Below, in pieces: positions 29,266 through 38,345 of a stretch of DNA of 64,000 nt. Both the position numbers and the translations under genes were made by a program. The stretch is taken from contig NZ_BMSG01000034.1 of NCBI RefSeq assembly GCF_014649035.1, positions 1-64,000 on the forward strand, given 5' to 3'. Origin of the DNA: Streptomyces sindenensis. GTDB taxonomy: Bacteria > Actinomycetota > Actinomycetes > Streptomycetales > Streptomycetaceae. The notes under the pieces are model-generated. The model was given only the letters and a program-made list of their open reading frames with translations. It was not told where the DNA came from and searched no databases. Within the stretch, counting starts at the first letter, position 1, and each line of letters starts with the position of its first letter.

Positions 29266-29288
29266 GCCGCGCGCCGACCGGCGTCTCA

Positions 29289-29325
29289 CGAAGCCCCCGC
29301 CCGGGCCGCCCGGGCGGGGGCTTCG
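29289..29325 (+). terminator. Terminator of purSQL
   Basis: CGAAGCCCCCGCCCGGG/CCCGGGCGGGGGCTTCG forms a perfect 17-bp stem with a 3-nt loop, starting 24 bp after the purL stop. Confidence 0.9.
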
Positions 29326-29353
29326 GCCTTCCCCCGAACCCTCTTGATGAGAA

Positions 29354-29369
29354 TTACGTAATTACGTAA
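29354..29369. promoter_or_regulatory. 16-bp perfect palindrome, probable ArsR-type operator
   Basis: TTACGTAATTACGTAA lies 10 bp before the ATG of the ArsR-like gene, an AT-rich island in very GC-rich surroundings. Palindromes of this size at the promoter are typical autoregulatory sites of ArsR-family proteins. Confidence 0.65.
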
Positions 29370-29379
29370 GGTTGGTGTC

Positions 29380-29886
29380 ATGGAGCTGGAGCAGCGGGTC
29401 GCCGAGCTGGAGAGGCGGCTCACGGCGCTGGAGCGACGGGACCCCGAGTCCCCCCGCCTGGGCGACGGCGACTTCTGGGCGCTGGAAGGGCTGAAACAGC
29501 AGCTCGCCGAGGCCGGGGAGGCCGGGGCCGACGGGGGAGTGCTCTACACGGGCTCGGTCCGGCTGCCCACCGGCGAGCAGTACGGATGGCAGTACGGCGC
29601 CTTCACCGAGGCCCTGTTCGACGGGGACTGGACGGACGCCGCCGAGTCGTTCGCCGCCCTGGGCCACCCGGTCCGGCTGCGCCTGCTCCGCGAGATCCTC
29701 GGCGGCCTGAGGACGGCCGCCGAGCTGGCCGCGCTCGACGGCGCCGGCACCACCGGCCAGATCTACCACCACCTGCGCCAACTGACCGGCGCGGGCTGGC
29801 TGCACGCGGCGGGGCGCGGCCGGTACGAAGTGCCGCCCGCCCGGGTCGTACCGCTGCTGGTGGTGCTGACGGCGGCGCGGCCGTAA
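29380..29886 (+). CDS. ArsR-like winged-helix regulator
   Basis: The 168-aa product starts with a short heptad-patterned helix (residues 1-21, 'ELEQRVAELERRLTALERR'). A winged-helix domain follows at about 85-150: 'LGHPVRLRLLREILGGLRTAAELAALDGAGTTGQIYHHLRQLTGAGWLHAAGRGRYEVP'. No Cys cluster for metal binding is present, so a metal-sensor role is not supported. ATG 29380 has AAGG about nine bases upstream, overlapping the palindrome. It is followed 28 bp later by the M23 membrane protein on the same strand, which it probably regulates. Confidence 0.85.
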   Translation: MELEQRVAELERRLTALERRDPESPRLGDGDFWALEGLKQQLAEAGEAGADGGVLYTGSVRLPTGEQYGWQYGAFTEALFDGDWTDAAESFAALGHPVRLRLLREILGGLRTAAELAALDGAGTTGQIYHHLRQLTGAGWLHAAGRGRYEVPPARVVPLLVVLTAARP

Positions 29887-29914
29887 GAACCGCAGACAGC
29901 AGGGGGAAACGATC

Positions 29915-30802
29915 ATGTCCGTCCGCACAGCCGTTCCGGCCGCCATGCGGCTGTCCTGGCTGGTCCTGCTCGCGCTGATGATCGGTGAGTTCGTCACGGA
30001 TCTGCCCGGACCGGGCTGGGCGACCACCTTCCTGCCCGCGATGGTCGTGCTCGCCCTCATGGTGGCCACGACCACCCTCCAGGCCCGGGCCGCCGCGCCC
30101 CGGGGCGAGCCGAGGCCCCCGGTCGAGGTCGAGCCGCCGGTCACCGGCCGCTGGAGCGCCCTGAACAGCCCTGCGGACAAAGTGCCGAGCCACGGGACGC
30201 ACGGGTACGGGCAGACGTACGCGATCGACATCGTGGCCGACCCGGAGACGGCGGAGGGCGAGGCCCCGGCCCGGCCCGCGTTCCGCCCGCTCTGGCCGCT
30301 CTTCCGCCGCAACAGCGCCTTCCCGGCCTTCGGGGCCCCGCTGCTCGCGATGGCCGACGCCACGGTCGTGACCGCGAGCGACGGCCAGCGCGACCACCTG
30401 AGCCGGAACTCGCTCCCGGGCCTCGTCTACCTGATGTTCGTCGAGGGCAGCGTCCGCTCGATCCTCGGAGCACACCGGGTCATCGGCAACCACGTCGTCC
30501 TCGACCTCGGCGACGGCACGTACGCCGTCTACGCGCACGTCCGGCGCGGCTCGCTCCGGGTGAAGGCCGGGGACACGGTCCGGGCCGGGCAGCCGATCGG
30601 CAGCGTGGGGAACTCCGGCAACAGCTCCGAACCGCATCTCCACGTCCACCTCATGGACAGCCCGGACCTCGACGACGCCCGGGGCGTCCCGTTCACCTGG
30701 CGGGGCGTCGGGGTTCCGGCGAACGGCGAGACGTTCACGGTCGACGCAGCCGGGGCGCGGATCGCCAAGGCCCGGCCGGGCGATGTCGGCGGTGCCGGTT
30801 AG
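29915..30802 (+). CDS. Membrane-anchored M23-family peptidase
   Basis: The 295-aa product has two N-terminal hydrophobic helices (about 10-30 and 38-55) and then a LytM/M23 domain. The zinc/active-site motifs are visible: 'HGTHGYGQTYAIDIV' (HxxxxxxxD) and 'EPHLHVHL' (HxH). A 'VGNSGNSS' turn precedes the second motif as in active enzymes. Such enzymes cut peptidoglycan cross-bridges or have become scaffolds; both motif sets here look intact. The start ATG has AGGGGGAAA upstream. It probably forms an operon with the ArsR-like gene, and its stop lies inside the -10 element of the next gene. Confidence 0.85.
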   Translation: MSVRTAVPAAMRLSWLVLLALMIGEFVTDLPGPGWATTFLPAMVVLALMVATTTLQARAAAPRGEPRPPVEVEPPVTGRWSALNSPADKVPSHGTHGYGQTYAIDIVADPETAEGEAPARPAFRPLWPLFRRNSAFPAFGAPLLAMADATVVTASDGQRDHLSRNSLPGLVYLMFVEGSVRSILGAHRVIGNHVVLDLGDGTYAVYAHVRRGSLRVKAGDTVRAGQPIGSVGNSGNSSEPHLHVHLMDSPDLDDARGVPFTWRGVGVPANGETFTVDAAGARIAKARPGDVGGAG

Positions 30803-30805
30803 TCT
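30800..30805 (+). promoter_or_regulatory. Likely -10 element giving a leaderless transcript for 30812 gene
   Basis: TAGTCT ends 6 bases before the ATG at 30812 and overlaps the preceding stop codon. There is no ribosome site. Inferred from spacing. Confidence 0.45.
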
Positions 30806-30811
30806 CGGCCC

Positions 30812-31609
30812 ATGCCCCCGGCCAAGAAGCGCCCGCGCGCCTACGACCACGCCAGGATCCGGACGGCGGTCCTCGCCCAGTACGCCCATGTGCGCGACGC
30901 GGTCGCCGCGTTGACGCCGGATCAGCTCGACCGGCCGACCCGGCTCGGCGACTGGGCGGTGCGTGATCTGGTCGCGCACATCGCGCAGGGGCTCGGCTCG
31001 GTCAGCCGGGACCTGGCCCTGCCGGAGCCGCCCGGGCCCCGGCCCGCGACCACCCTCCTGGAGTGGCCGCCCGCCGTCGCCGCGGTCGTCCGGGACCCCG
31101 GCGCCCCGGCCCCGGCGGCCGACCGGCCCGACCTCCTCGCGCTGTACGGGGAGGTCGAGGCGGCCTTCCTCGCCGACGTCCCCGCCACCGGCACCGGGGA
31201 CCGGCTGCTGCCCACCCGGGTCGGCTCCATGCGGCTGACCGACTACCTCGTCACCCGGGCCGTCGAACTGGTCGTCCACACGGACGACCTCAACGAGGCG
31301 CTCGGGCTGGAGGTCCCGTACGACCGGCAGGCGCTGGCCGCCTGCACCCGGCTGCTGGCGGACACCCTCGCGGACCGGGCGCCGGGCGGCTCGGTCGAGG
31401 TGCGCGTCCCGCCGTTCGCGGTGGTCCAGTGCATCGGCGGGCCCAAGCACACCCGGGGCACCCCGCCCAACGTCGTGGAGACCTCCCCGCTGACCTGGAT
31501 CCGGCTCGCCACCGGGCGTACGGAGTGGGCGCGGGCCCTGGAGGACGCCGAGGTCAGCGCCAGTGGGGAGCGGGCCGATCTGGCCGCGCTGCTCCCGCTG
31601 CTGCGCTGA
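30812..31609 (+). CDS. Maleylpyruvate isomerase-family mycothiol-dependent protein
   Basis: The 265-aa product has an N-terminal DinB-like four-helix region of the mycothiol-dependent maleylpyruvate isomerase type. It is marked by 'LTPDQLDRPTRLGDWAVRDLVAHI', 'LDA/VHTDDL'-type metal ligands in 'VVHTDDLNEALG', and 'SMRLTDYLVTRAVEL'. A C-terminal SCP2-like domain has 'TWIRLATGRTEW'. Mycothiol is the actinobacterial thiol, so a thiol-transfer or isomerase role is plausible; the substrate is not known. The ATG at 30812 has no ribosome site and a -10-like element directly upstream. Confidence 0.85.
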   Translation: MPPAKKRPRAYDHARIRTAVLAQYAHVRDAVAALTPDQLDRPTRLGDWAVRDLVAHIAQGLGSVSRDLALPEPPGPRPATTLLEWPPAVAAVVRDPGAPAPAADRPDLLALYGEVEAAFLADVPATGTGDRLLPTRVGSMRLTDYLVTRAVELVVHTDDLNEALGLEVPYDRQALAACTRLLADTLADRAPGGSVEVRVPPFAVVQCIGGPKHTRGTPPNVVETSPLTWIRLATGRTEWARALEDAEVSASGERADLAALLPLLR

Positions 31610-31715
31610 GCCGGCCCGTCCGGCGGCCAGGGCCTCTCGCGACGCGGCGACCCGGTTCCGCAGCCCGGAGCGGAGCGGGCGGAACCGGATCGGACGCTCG
31701 TACCGTCCCATCGCC

Positions 31716-32570
31716 ATGCACACACAACGGATGACCCTCAGCGTCAGTGTCCTGGCCCTCCTCGCCCTCGCCGCCTGCGGTACGGAGTCGGGTTCCGGCT
31801 CCGGCAAGGGATCCGGCGACGGCAGCGACACCGTGCGGAGCGATGTCCCCGTCACCGGCGTGGCGTGGAGCGTCGACTCGGTGACCGTCGGCGGGAAGAA
31901 GACCGAGGCCCCGGAGGGCGCCCGCCTGGAGATCGACCCGAAGGGGCGGGCGACGGCGAACTTCGGCTGCAATCACATCAGTGTGGACGCGCAGGTGAAG
32001 GGCGACCGGATCACCCTGGGCAAGCCCGTCACCACCCAGATGGCGTGCGACGTGAAGACCGAGAGGTTCGAGAAGGCCGCCATCGACGCGATGGGCGGCG
32101 AGCACACCGCCGAGCTCTCCGGCGACCGGTTGACCCTGACCACGGAAAGCGGGGACACCATGGCGCTCAGCGAGGAGAAGCCGGCCGGCCTGGTGGGCAC
32201 CGAGTGGACGGTGAACACGCTGCTCGACGGGGAGACCGCCACCACCGTGCCGGCGGATCTGCCGAAGGAGCGCACGCCGCACCTGACCTTCGCCGACGAC
32301 GGCACCGTACGCGGCAACGCCGGCTGCAACTCCTTCAGCGGCAAGGCCACGGTCAAGGGCTCCACGATCGTCTTCGGGCCCACGGTCAGCACCCGCAAGA
32401 TGTGCCCGGAGGCCCAGATGGAGACCGAGCGCGCCGTGCTCGCCGCCCTCAAGGGCACGAAGACGTACACGATCAAGGGCAGCACCCTCACCCTGGCCGC
32501 CGACGACGGCAAGGGGATCGGGGCCACAGCCGCTCCCGCCGGGGCCGAAAACAGCTCCCAGCACGGCTGA
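31716..32570 (+). CDS. META-domain (HslJ-like) lipoprotein
   Basis: The 284-aa product has a signal peptide with lipobox LAAC (Cys21). A Gly/Ser linker is followed by two META/DUF306 domains, about 45-150 and 160-265. Each has 'GT.W.V..V' at the start and a paired-Cys pattern ('NFGCNHISV...MACD' and 'NAGCNSFSG...KMCP'). META domains occur in heat-shock HslJ and in surface proteins tolerant to stress; a specific function is not assigned. ATG 31716 is chosen because it opens the signal peptide; upstream codons encode no membrane helix. It is exported and anchored to the outer face of the membrane. Confidence 0.9.
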   Translation: MHTQRMTLSVSVLALLALAACGTESGSGSGKGSGDGSDTVRSDVPVTGVAWSVDSVTVGGKKTEAPEGARLEIDPKGRATANFGCNHISVDAQVKGDRITLGKPVTTQMACDVKTERFEKAAIDAMGGEHTAELSGDRLTLTTESGDTMALSEEKPAGLVGTEWTVNTLLDGETATTVPADLPKERTPHLTFADDGTVRGNAGCNSFSGKATVKGSTIVFGPTVSTRKMCPEAQMETERAVLAALKGTKTYTIKGSTLTLAADDGKGIGATAAPAGAENSSQHG

Positions 32571-32901
32571 ACCGGGCTCCTCGGTGTGAGGCTCACCACG
32601 AAACGAGCGTTCGGCCAGCAGTCCGGGCGAAGATCGGCCGGGCTCACCGAGCGCCACGGCCGCCCGCCCGCCGCCCATCGTGGCTACCCGTCGGTAACCA
32701 GCCGCTCGGCCCGGAAGTGAGCGCCGCGTCGGCCCCGGGCGCTCCGCGCCCTCCGAGCGTCGGTCACACAGGGTCACGGACCGAAGTCCCGCGAATCGCC
32801 CGCGCCGGGCGGCGGGCGGGCCCGTTCCCCGTGCTCCACCGCGCGTTTGCCCCCCGGTCCCCAATTCGGACCAGTGGTCGATCTCGCCTACACTCGGTGC
32901 C
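32571..32901. other. Gap between META lipoprotein gene and purF
   Basis: 331 bp, GC-rich, with no gene. It contains the purF promoter at its right end; nothing else is recognised. Confidence 0.5.
32865..32894 (+). promoter_or_regulatory. purF promoter, predicted leaderless transcript
   Basis: TTCGGA (32865-32870) and TACACT (32889-32894) are spaced 18 bp as -35/-10. The GTG start begins 8 bases after the -10, and no Shine-Dalgarno is present, so transcription probably starts at or next to the start codon. Inferred. Confidence 0.55.
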
Positions 32902-34428
32902 GTGCCCCGTGGTGATGGACGACTCAACCACGACCTGCTCCCCGGAGAGAAAGGCCCCCAGGACGCTTGCGGCGTCTTCGGTGTCTGGGCTCCGGGTGAA
33001 GAGGTCGCCAAGCTCACCTATTTCGGACTGTATGCCCTGCAGCACCGCGGACAGGAATCCGCGGGCATCGCAGTGAGCAACGGGTCCCAGATCCTGGTCT
33101 TCAAGGACATGGGACTGGTCTCGCAGGTCTTCGACGAAACGTCTCTGGGTTCCCTCCAGGGCCATATCGCGGTCGGTCATGCCCGCTACTCCACCACCGG
33201 TGCCTCGGTGTGGGAGAACGCGCAGCCGACGTTCCGTGCCACCGCGCACGGCTCGATCGCCCTCGGTCACAACGGGAACCTGGTCAACACCGCCCAGCTC
33301 GCGGAGATGGTCGCCGACCTCCCGCGCAAGGACGGCCGGGCGACCCAGGTCGCCGCGACCAACGACACCGACCTGGTGACCGCGCTGCTCGCCGGACAGC
33401 GCGACGAGAACGACAAGCCGCTGACCATCGAGGAAGCCGCCGCCAAGGTGCTCCCCGACGTCAAGGGCGCGTTCTCGCTCGTCTTCATGGACGAGCACAC
33501 GCTCTACGCCGCCCGTGACCCGCAGGGCATCCGCCCGCTGGTCCTGGGCCGTCTGGAGCGCGGCTGGGTCGTCGCCTCCGAGTCCGCCGCGCTCGACATC
33601 TGCGGTGCCAGCTACGTACGCGAGATCGAGCCGGGCGAGCTCGTCGCCATCGACGAGAACGGCCTCCGCACCTCTCGATTCGCAGAAGCGAAGCCCAAGG
33701 GCTGTGTCTTCGAGTACGTCTACCTGGCCCGCCCCGACACCGACATCGCCGGGCGGAACGTCTACCTCTCCCGGGTGGAGATGGGCCGCAAACTGGCCGC
33801 CGAGGCTCCCGTCGAGGCGGATCTCGTCATAGCGACCCCGGAATCCGGCACCCCCGCCGCGATCGGGTACGCGGAAGCCAGCGGTATCCCGTTCGGCGCC
33901 GGACTGGTCAAGAACGCCTACGTCGGCCGGACCTTCATCCAGCCCTCGCAGACCATCCGCCAGCTCGGCATCCGGCTCAAGCTGAACCCGCTCAAGGAAG
34001 TCATCAAGGGCAAGCGCCTGGTGGTCGTCGACGACTCGATCGTCCGCGGCAACACCCAGCGCGCGCTGGTCCGGATGCTCCGCGAGGCCGGTGCCGCCGA
34101 GATCCACATCCGGATCTCCTCGCCGCCGGTGAAGTGGCCCTGCTTCTTCGGGATCGACTTCGCCACCCGCGCCGAGCTGATCGCCAACGGCATGACCGTC
34201 GACGAGATCTGCACCTCCATGGGCGCCGACTCGCTCGCGTACATCTCGATCGACTCGATGATCGAGGCGACGACGATCGACAAGCCGAACCTCTGCCGCG
34301 CCTGCTTCGACGGTGAGTACCCCATGGACCTCCCGGACCCGGAGCTGCTCGGCAAGCAGCTGCTGGAGACCGAGCTGGCGGCGGGCCCCGCGGCGACCGC
34401 CGCGGCCGACGCGCTGCGCCGTCCGTGA
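32902..34428 (+). CDS. purF: Amidophosphoribosyltransferase
   Basis: The first committed enzyme of de novo purine synthesis transfers glutamine ammonia to PRPP. The 508-aa product has a 22-residue propeptide and then nucleophile Cys23 in 'QDACGVFGVW'. The glutaminase body has 'GLYALQHRGQESAGIAVSNG' and 'GHARYSTTG'. The PRPP loop 'LVVVDDSIVRGNT' lies in the C-terminal phosphoribosyltransferase domain. 'LCRACFDGEYP' and cysteines nearby suit the Fe-S-containing B. subtilis-like type. GTG 32902 has a promoter directly upstream. purM follows 60 bp later on the same strand, possibly co-transcribed. Confidence 0.97.
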   Translation: MPRGDGRLNHDLLPGEKGPQDACGVFGVWAPGEEVAKLTYFGLYALQHRGQESAGIAVSNGSQILVFKDMGLVSQVFDETSLGSLQGHIAVGHARYSTTGASVWENAQPTFRATAHGSIALGHNGNLVNTAQLAEMVADLPRKDGRATQVAATNDTDLVTALLAGQRDENDKPLTIEEAAAKVLPDVKGAFSLVFMDEHTLYAARDPQGIRPLVLGRLERGWVVASESAALDICGASYVREIEPGELVAIDENGLRTSRFAEAKPKGCVFEYVYLARPDTDIAGRNVYLSRVEMGRKLAAEAPVEADLVIATPESGTPAAIGYAEASGIPFGAGLVKNAYVGRTFIQPSQTIRQLGIRLKLNPLKEVIKGKRLVVVDDSIVRGNTQRALVRMLREAGAAEIHIRISSPPVKWPCFFGIDFATRAELIANGMTVDEICTSMGADSLAYISIDSMIEATTIDKPNLCRACFDGEYPMDLPDPELLGKQLLETELAAGPAATAAADALRRP

Positions 34429-34488
34429 CCCGGACGCACCGCGGCCCCTCCCACCAGCCCCGTATCTCCACACGAAAGATCCCAGGCC

Positions 34489-35562
34489 ATGTCTGAGACA
34501 ACAGGTGCTTCCTACGCGGCGGCCGGCGTCGACATCGAAGCCGGTGACCGCGCCGTCGAGCTGATGAAGGAGTGGGTGAAGAAGACCCAGCGCCCCGAGG
34601 TCGCAGGTCTCGGCGGACTCGGCGGGTTCGCCGGCCTCTTCGACGCCTCGGCGCTGAAGCGCTACGAGCGCCCGCTGCTGGCCTCCGCCACCGACGGCGT
34701 GGGCACCAAGGTGGACCTGGCCCGCCAGATGGGCGTGTACGACACCATCGGCCACGACCTCGTCGGCATGGTCGTGGACGACCTCGTCGTCTGTGGCGCC
34801 GAGCCGCTGTTCATGACCGACTACATCTGCGTCGGCAAGGTGCACCCCGAGCGTGTCGCGGCCATCGTGAAGGGCATCGCCGAGGGCTGCGTCCTCGCGG
34901 GCTGCGCCCTGGTCGGCGGCGAGACGGCCGAGCACCCGGGTCTGCTGGGCCCGGACGACTTCGACGTCGCCGGAGCCGGTACGGGCGTGGTCGAGGCCGA
35001 TCGCCTGCTCGGCCCGGACCGCATCCGCAAGGGTGACGCCGTCATCGCCATGGCGTCCTCCGGTCTTCACTCCAACGGGTACTCGCTCGTCCGCCACGTG
35101 GTCTTCGACCGGGCCGGCTGGACGCTGGACCGCGAGGTCGAGGAGTTCGGCCGCACGCTGGGCGAGGAGCTCCTGGAGCCCACCCGGATCTACTCCCTGG
35201 ACTGCCTGGCCCTCACCCGTACCACCGAGGTGCACGGCTTCAGCCACGTCACCGGCGGCGGCCTGGCCAACAACCTGGCCCGGGTCATCCCGGACGGGCT
35301 GCACGCCACCGTGGACCGCTCCACGTGGACGCCCGGCGCGGTCTTCGACCTGGTCGGCAAGGCGGGTCAGGTCGAGCAGCTGGAGCTGGAGAAGACGCTC
35401 AACATGGGCGTCGGCATGATCGCGATCGTTCCGGCCGACTCGGTGGACGCGGCCCTGACGACGCTGGCCGACCGCGGGGTCGACTCCTGGGTCGCCGGTG
35501 AGATCACCGACCGCGGCGACCACGCGACGGGCGCCGAACTGACCGGGGCCTACGCACGCTAG
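34489..35562 (+). CDS. purM: AIR synthetase
   Basis: The 357-aa product cyclises FGAM to AIR with ATP. Typical motifs are 'TGASYAAAGVDIEAGD', 'ATDGVGTKVDLA', 'DLVGMVVDDLVVCGAEPLFMTDYI', 'GCALVGGETAEHPG' and 'GFSHVTGGGLANNLARVIP'. Length and order are normal. ATG 34489 follows 'AAAGATCCCAGGCC', a modest ribosome site. It lies 60 bp downstream of purF. A stem-loop at 35654-35682 separates it from the convergent DUF3073 gene. Confidence 0.97.
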   Translation: MSETTGASYAAAGVDIEAGDRAVELMKEWVKKTQRPEVAGLGGLGGFAGLFDASALKRYERPLLASATDGVGTKVDLARQMGVYDTIGHDLVGMVVDDLVVCGAEPLFMTDYICVGKVHPERVAAIVKGIAEGCVLAGCALVGGETAEHPGLLGPDDFDVAGAGTGVVEADRLLGPDRIRKGDAVIAMASSGLHSNGYSLVRHVVFDRAGWTLDREVEEFGRTLGEELLEPTRIYSLDCLALTRTTEVHGFSHVTGGGLANNLARVIPDGLHATVDRSTWTPGAVFDLVGKAGQVEQLELEKTLNMGVGMIAIVPADSVDAALTTLADRGVDSWVAGEITDRGDHATGAELTGAYAR

Positions 35563-35653
35563 TCACCGTCGTGCGGTGGTGCGCCCGGCGCACCACCGCT
35601 CACGGAACGGGAACCGGCGCGCCCCGCGGGCAGCCCGGACCGGGACACACAGA

Positions 35654-35682
35654 ACCCGGCCCGGGGCAAGCCCGGACCGGGT
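35654..35682. terminator. Bidirectional terminator between purM and the DUF3073 gene
   Basis: ACCCGGCCCGGG pairs with CCCGGACCGGGT (one mismatch) around GCAAG. It sits between convergent genes. Confidence 0.6.
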
Positions 35683-35700
35683 CGAAGTGTCAGCGCGAGG

Positions 35701-35958
35701 TCAAGCTCCGCGGCGCTGTGACGACGGACCGGACTGGTCGTCCTGATCGTCGTCATCGTCCTGGTTGTAGCGATCCGCGTACTGTGCGTACGGGTCATCT
35801 TCCTCGTCGTCGTCCTCGAACGGCTCAGCGTTCGGTGGCTGACTCGAAGGCGATGCGCCCAGCTCATTGGCCAGACGCGACAGGTCCGTCCCGCCGCTGC
35901 TGTACTTCAGCTGGCGGGCGACCTTGGTCTGCTTGGCCTTTGCCCGGCCGCGCCCCAT
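35701..35958 (-). CDS. DUF3073-family protein
   Basis: The 85-aa product opens 'MGRGRAKAKQTKVARQLKYSSGGTDLSRLANELG', the conserved DUF3073 core. A strongly acidic, low-complexity tail follows, with runs of Asp and Glu at residues 48-75. Its function is unknown; the basic N-terminus and acidic tail suggest a small nucleic-acid- or protein-binding factor. ATG 35958 is used because it starts the conserved core; an upstream in-frame ATG at 36015 adds 19 unlike residues. It is convergent with purM. Confidence 0.85.
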   Translation of the reverse strand: MGRGRAKAKQTKVARQLKYSSGGTDLSRLANELGASPSSQPPNAEPFEDDDEEDDPYAQYADRYNQDDDDDQDDQSGPSSQRRGA

Positions 35959-36240
35959 GGCTCGACCCCCTCGGTGACGGGGCTCGACGGCCCCAGAGTC
36001 TTGACACGCGTTCATGTTTCAGGACGGACTCTCGGCAGAGAGACCGCGCCCGTAGGGCTTTAACGGTACCTGCTTCCGTGGCCATACGGTACGCCGCCCG
36101 CATCCCGGTCCCCGGCACAGGGCCAGTGAGGAGCCCCGTCCTCGCTGGTCAACTGCGATTTTAACCTCTTGTGGAGGTACGACCCGCCGACCGGCGTGAG
36201 TCTTGTCTCGCCGGCCGACGGGTCGTGGGCGGCCACCGGG

Positions 36241-37323
36241 TCAGCGCGAGCGCGCCTCCGCCATCCGCTGCTCGGCGAGCCGGTCGGCCGCCGCGGCCGG
36301 CGGAATGCCGTCCGCCTTCGCACGTGCGAATATTTCCAGCGTGGTGTCGAAGATCTTCGTCGCCTTCGCCTTGCACCGGTCGAAGTCGAACCCGTGCAGC
36401 TCGTCGGCCACCTGGATCACGCCACCGGCGTTGACCACGTAGTCCGGCGCGTAGAGAACCGACCGGTCGGCCAGGTCCTTCTCCACGCCCGGGTGCGCCA
36501 GCTGGTTGTTGGCCGCGCCGCACACCACCTTCGCGGTGAGCACGGGGACGGTGTCGTCGTTCAGCGCGCCGCCGAGCGCGCACGGCGCGTAGACGTCCAG
36601 GCCCTCGGTACGGATCAGGGCGTCGGTGTCCGCCGCCACGGTCACCTCGGGGTGCAGGTCGGTGATCGCGCGCAGCGACTCCTCGCGGACATCGGTGATC
36701 ACGACCTCGGCCCCGTCGGAGAGCAGGTGCTCGACGAGGTGGCGGCCGACCTTGCCGACGCCGGCGACGCCGACCTTGCGGCCGCGCAGCGTCGGGTCGC
36801 CCCACAGGTGCTGGGCCGAGGCCCGCATGCCCTGGAAGACGCCGAACGCGGTGAGCACCGAGGAGTCGCCCGCGCCGCCGTTCTCGGGGGAGCGGCCGGT
36901 GGTCCAGCGGCACTCCCGGGCGACGACGTCCATGTCCGCGACATAGGTGCCGACGTCGCAGGCGGTGACGTAGCGGCCGCCGAGCGAGGCGACGAACCGG
37001 CCGTAGGCGAGGAGCAGTTCCTCGCTCTTGATCTTCTCCGGGTCGCCGATGATGACGGCCTTGCCGCCGCCGTGGTCGAGACCGGCCAGGGCGTTCTTGT
37101 ACGACATCCCGCGCGACAGGTTCAGCGCGTCGGCGACGGCGTCCGCCTCGGAGGCGTACGGGTAGAAGCGGGTACCGCCGAGGGCCGGGCCCAGGGCGGT
37201 GGAGTGGAGGGCGATGACGGCCTTGAGGCCGCTGGCACGGTCCTGGCAGATCACGACTTGCTCGTGGCCCCCCTGATCCGAGTGGAACAGGGTGTGCAGG
37301 ACGCCGTCGGTCACATCGGTCAC
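36241..37323 (-). CDS. vdh: Valine (branched-chain amino acid) dehydrogenase
   Basis: The 360-aa NAD-dependent oxidative deaminase starts branched-chain amino acid catabolism, feeding acyl-CoA starter units. Conserved features are 'FHSDQGGHEQVV', the substrate and catalytic lysines in 'MSYKNALAGLDHGGGKAVI', 'DVGTYVADMDVVARECRWTTGRS' and the NAD fold 'VGVAGVGKVGRHLVEHL'. It closely matches the known Streptomyces valine dehydrogenase in length and order. GTG 37323 is chosen because GGGAG lies 8 bases upstream and it starts the conserved 'VTDVTDG'. It is divergent from the next gene across about 170 bp. Confidence 0.95.
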   Translation of the reverse strand: MTDVTDGVLHTLFHSDQGGHEQVVICQDRASGLKAVIALHSTALGPALGGTRFYPYASEADAVADALNLSRGMSYKNALAGLDHGGGKAVIIGDPEKIKSEELLLAYGRFVASLGGRYVTACDVGTYVADMDVVARECRWTTGRSPENGGAGDSSVLTAFGVFQGMRASAQHLWGDPTLRGRKVGVAGVGKVGRHLVEHLLSDGAEVVITDVREESLRAITDLHPEVTVAADTDALIRTEGLDVYAPCALGGALNDDTVPVLTAKVVCGAANNQLAHPGVEKDLADRSVLYAPDYVVNAGGVIQVADELHGFDFDRCKAKATKIFDTTLEIFARAKADGIPPAAAADRLAEQRMAEARSR

Positions 37324-37490
37324 TGTGGTGACTCCCAAATAACGAAGCGGCGGAGGCCCTCCTGGGGGTGGGGAGGGCCCCGGACCGACCGGCACGGCCG
37401 GTCCGATGGGCAAGAGCGTAAGTCCTCCGGCGCCGCGTATCTGCCCCCGCGCGAAGGATCACCCTCCAGGGGCTGCGCAGCCGTGGCACG

Positions 37491-38345
37491 ATGCGCTCCA
37501 TGTCGGTGGTGTCTTCGGTGCGCGTCCCTTACACGTCCTACCTCCGGATCTACGAGCCGCTCGCCGCCTTCGCCGAGCCCGAGCGCAGCCACTGGGCGCG
37601 CTACGCCCAGCGCGAGGAACTCCCCACGGCCCAGGACGAACTGCGCCGCTCGCTGGCCGACCTGGTGTCGACGCCGCCGGTCGCGGTGCCCGTGCACGAG
37701 AGCGGCGACGCGTTCGTGACGGAGCTGGACGGGGTGGTGTGCGTCTGCCCGTGGCGGACCCGGCTGCGGGGCTGGCTGGCCCTGGAGGAGCTGGGGGGCA
37801 TGTTTCCGGCCAACGTGCTCGACGCCGTGCTGCCCGCGGTGGTGCGCGGCCAGGCGGCGGCGGACCACGAGCGCTGGCGGCGGCTCCACCCGGACGCGCG
37901 GCCGTGGATCCGGACCACGGTGTGGCAGGTCCCGGTGCGCTGGTTCGTCCTCTTCCACGACGAGGAGCGGGAGTACACGGCGGCCGACGGTGCGGGGGCG
38001 GGGCCCGTCCTGCGGTACCGGACCCGGATGGTCGAGGCCAGGCGCCGGCTGGCGCGGGCGCTGCGGACGCTGCGGGAGAGCGTTCCCGAGGGGCCGCTGA
38101 CCGAGGGCCTGGTGGATGTGGGGCGGTGGCTGGAGGAGTTCCATCCGCGCTCGCTGGTCGAGCTGGACTACGGGGGCCTCGTCCACGCGCTGCCGGCGGA
38201 CCGGCTGGCCGGGGACCGGTCGGCGGCGGACGTGGCCGAGGGGCTCGCCGCGCTGCGGGACGGCGACAGCGAGGGCGCGGGTGAGGCGTACGCGCGGCTC
38301 GCGGAGCGCTGGCGGGCGGTCCGGGACCGCCAGTTCACCAATTGA
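37491..38345 (+). CDS. Uncharacterised protein between vdh and bldC
   Basis: The 284-aa protein is soluble, rich in Arg/Leu/Glu and has no signal peptide or membrane helix. Recognisable stretches include 'SSVRVPYTSYLRIYEPLAAF', 'DGVVCVCPWRTRLRGWLALEEL' and 'LVELDYGGLVHALP'. The family has no characterised function. It resembles the 'hypothetical' protein between vdh and bldC in other Streptomyces. Starts at ATG 37491 and ATG 37500 are both possible; the former lacks a strong ribosome site. A 656-bp region then separates it from bldC. Confidence 0.8.
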   Translation: MRSMSVVSSVRVPYTSYLRIYEPLAAFAEPERSHWARYAQREELPTAQDELRRSLADLVSTPPVAVPVHESGDAFVTELDGVVCVCPWRTRLRGWLALEELGGMFPANVLDAVLPAVVRGQAAADHERWRRLHPDARPWIRTTVWQVPVRWFVLFHDEEREYTAADGAGAGPVLRYRTRMVEARRRLARALRTLRESVPEGPLTEGLVDVGRWLEEFHPRSLVELDYGGLVHALPADRLAGDRSAADVAEGLAALRDGDSEGAGEAYARLAERWRAVRDRQFTN

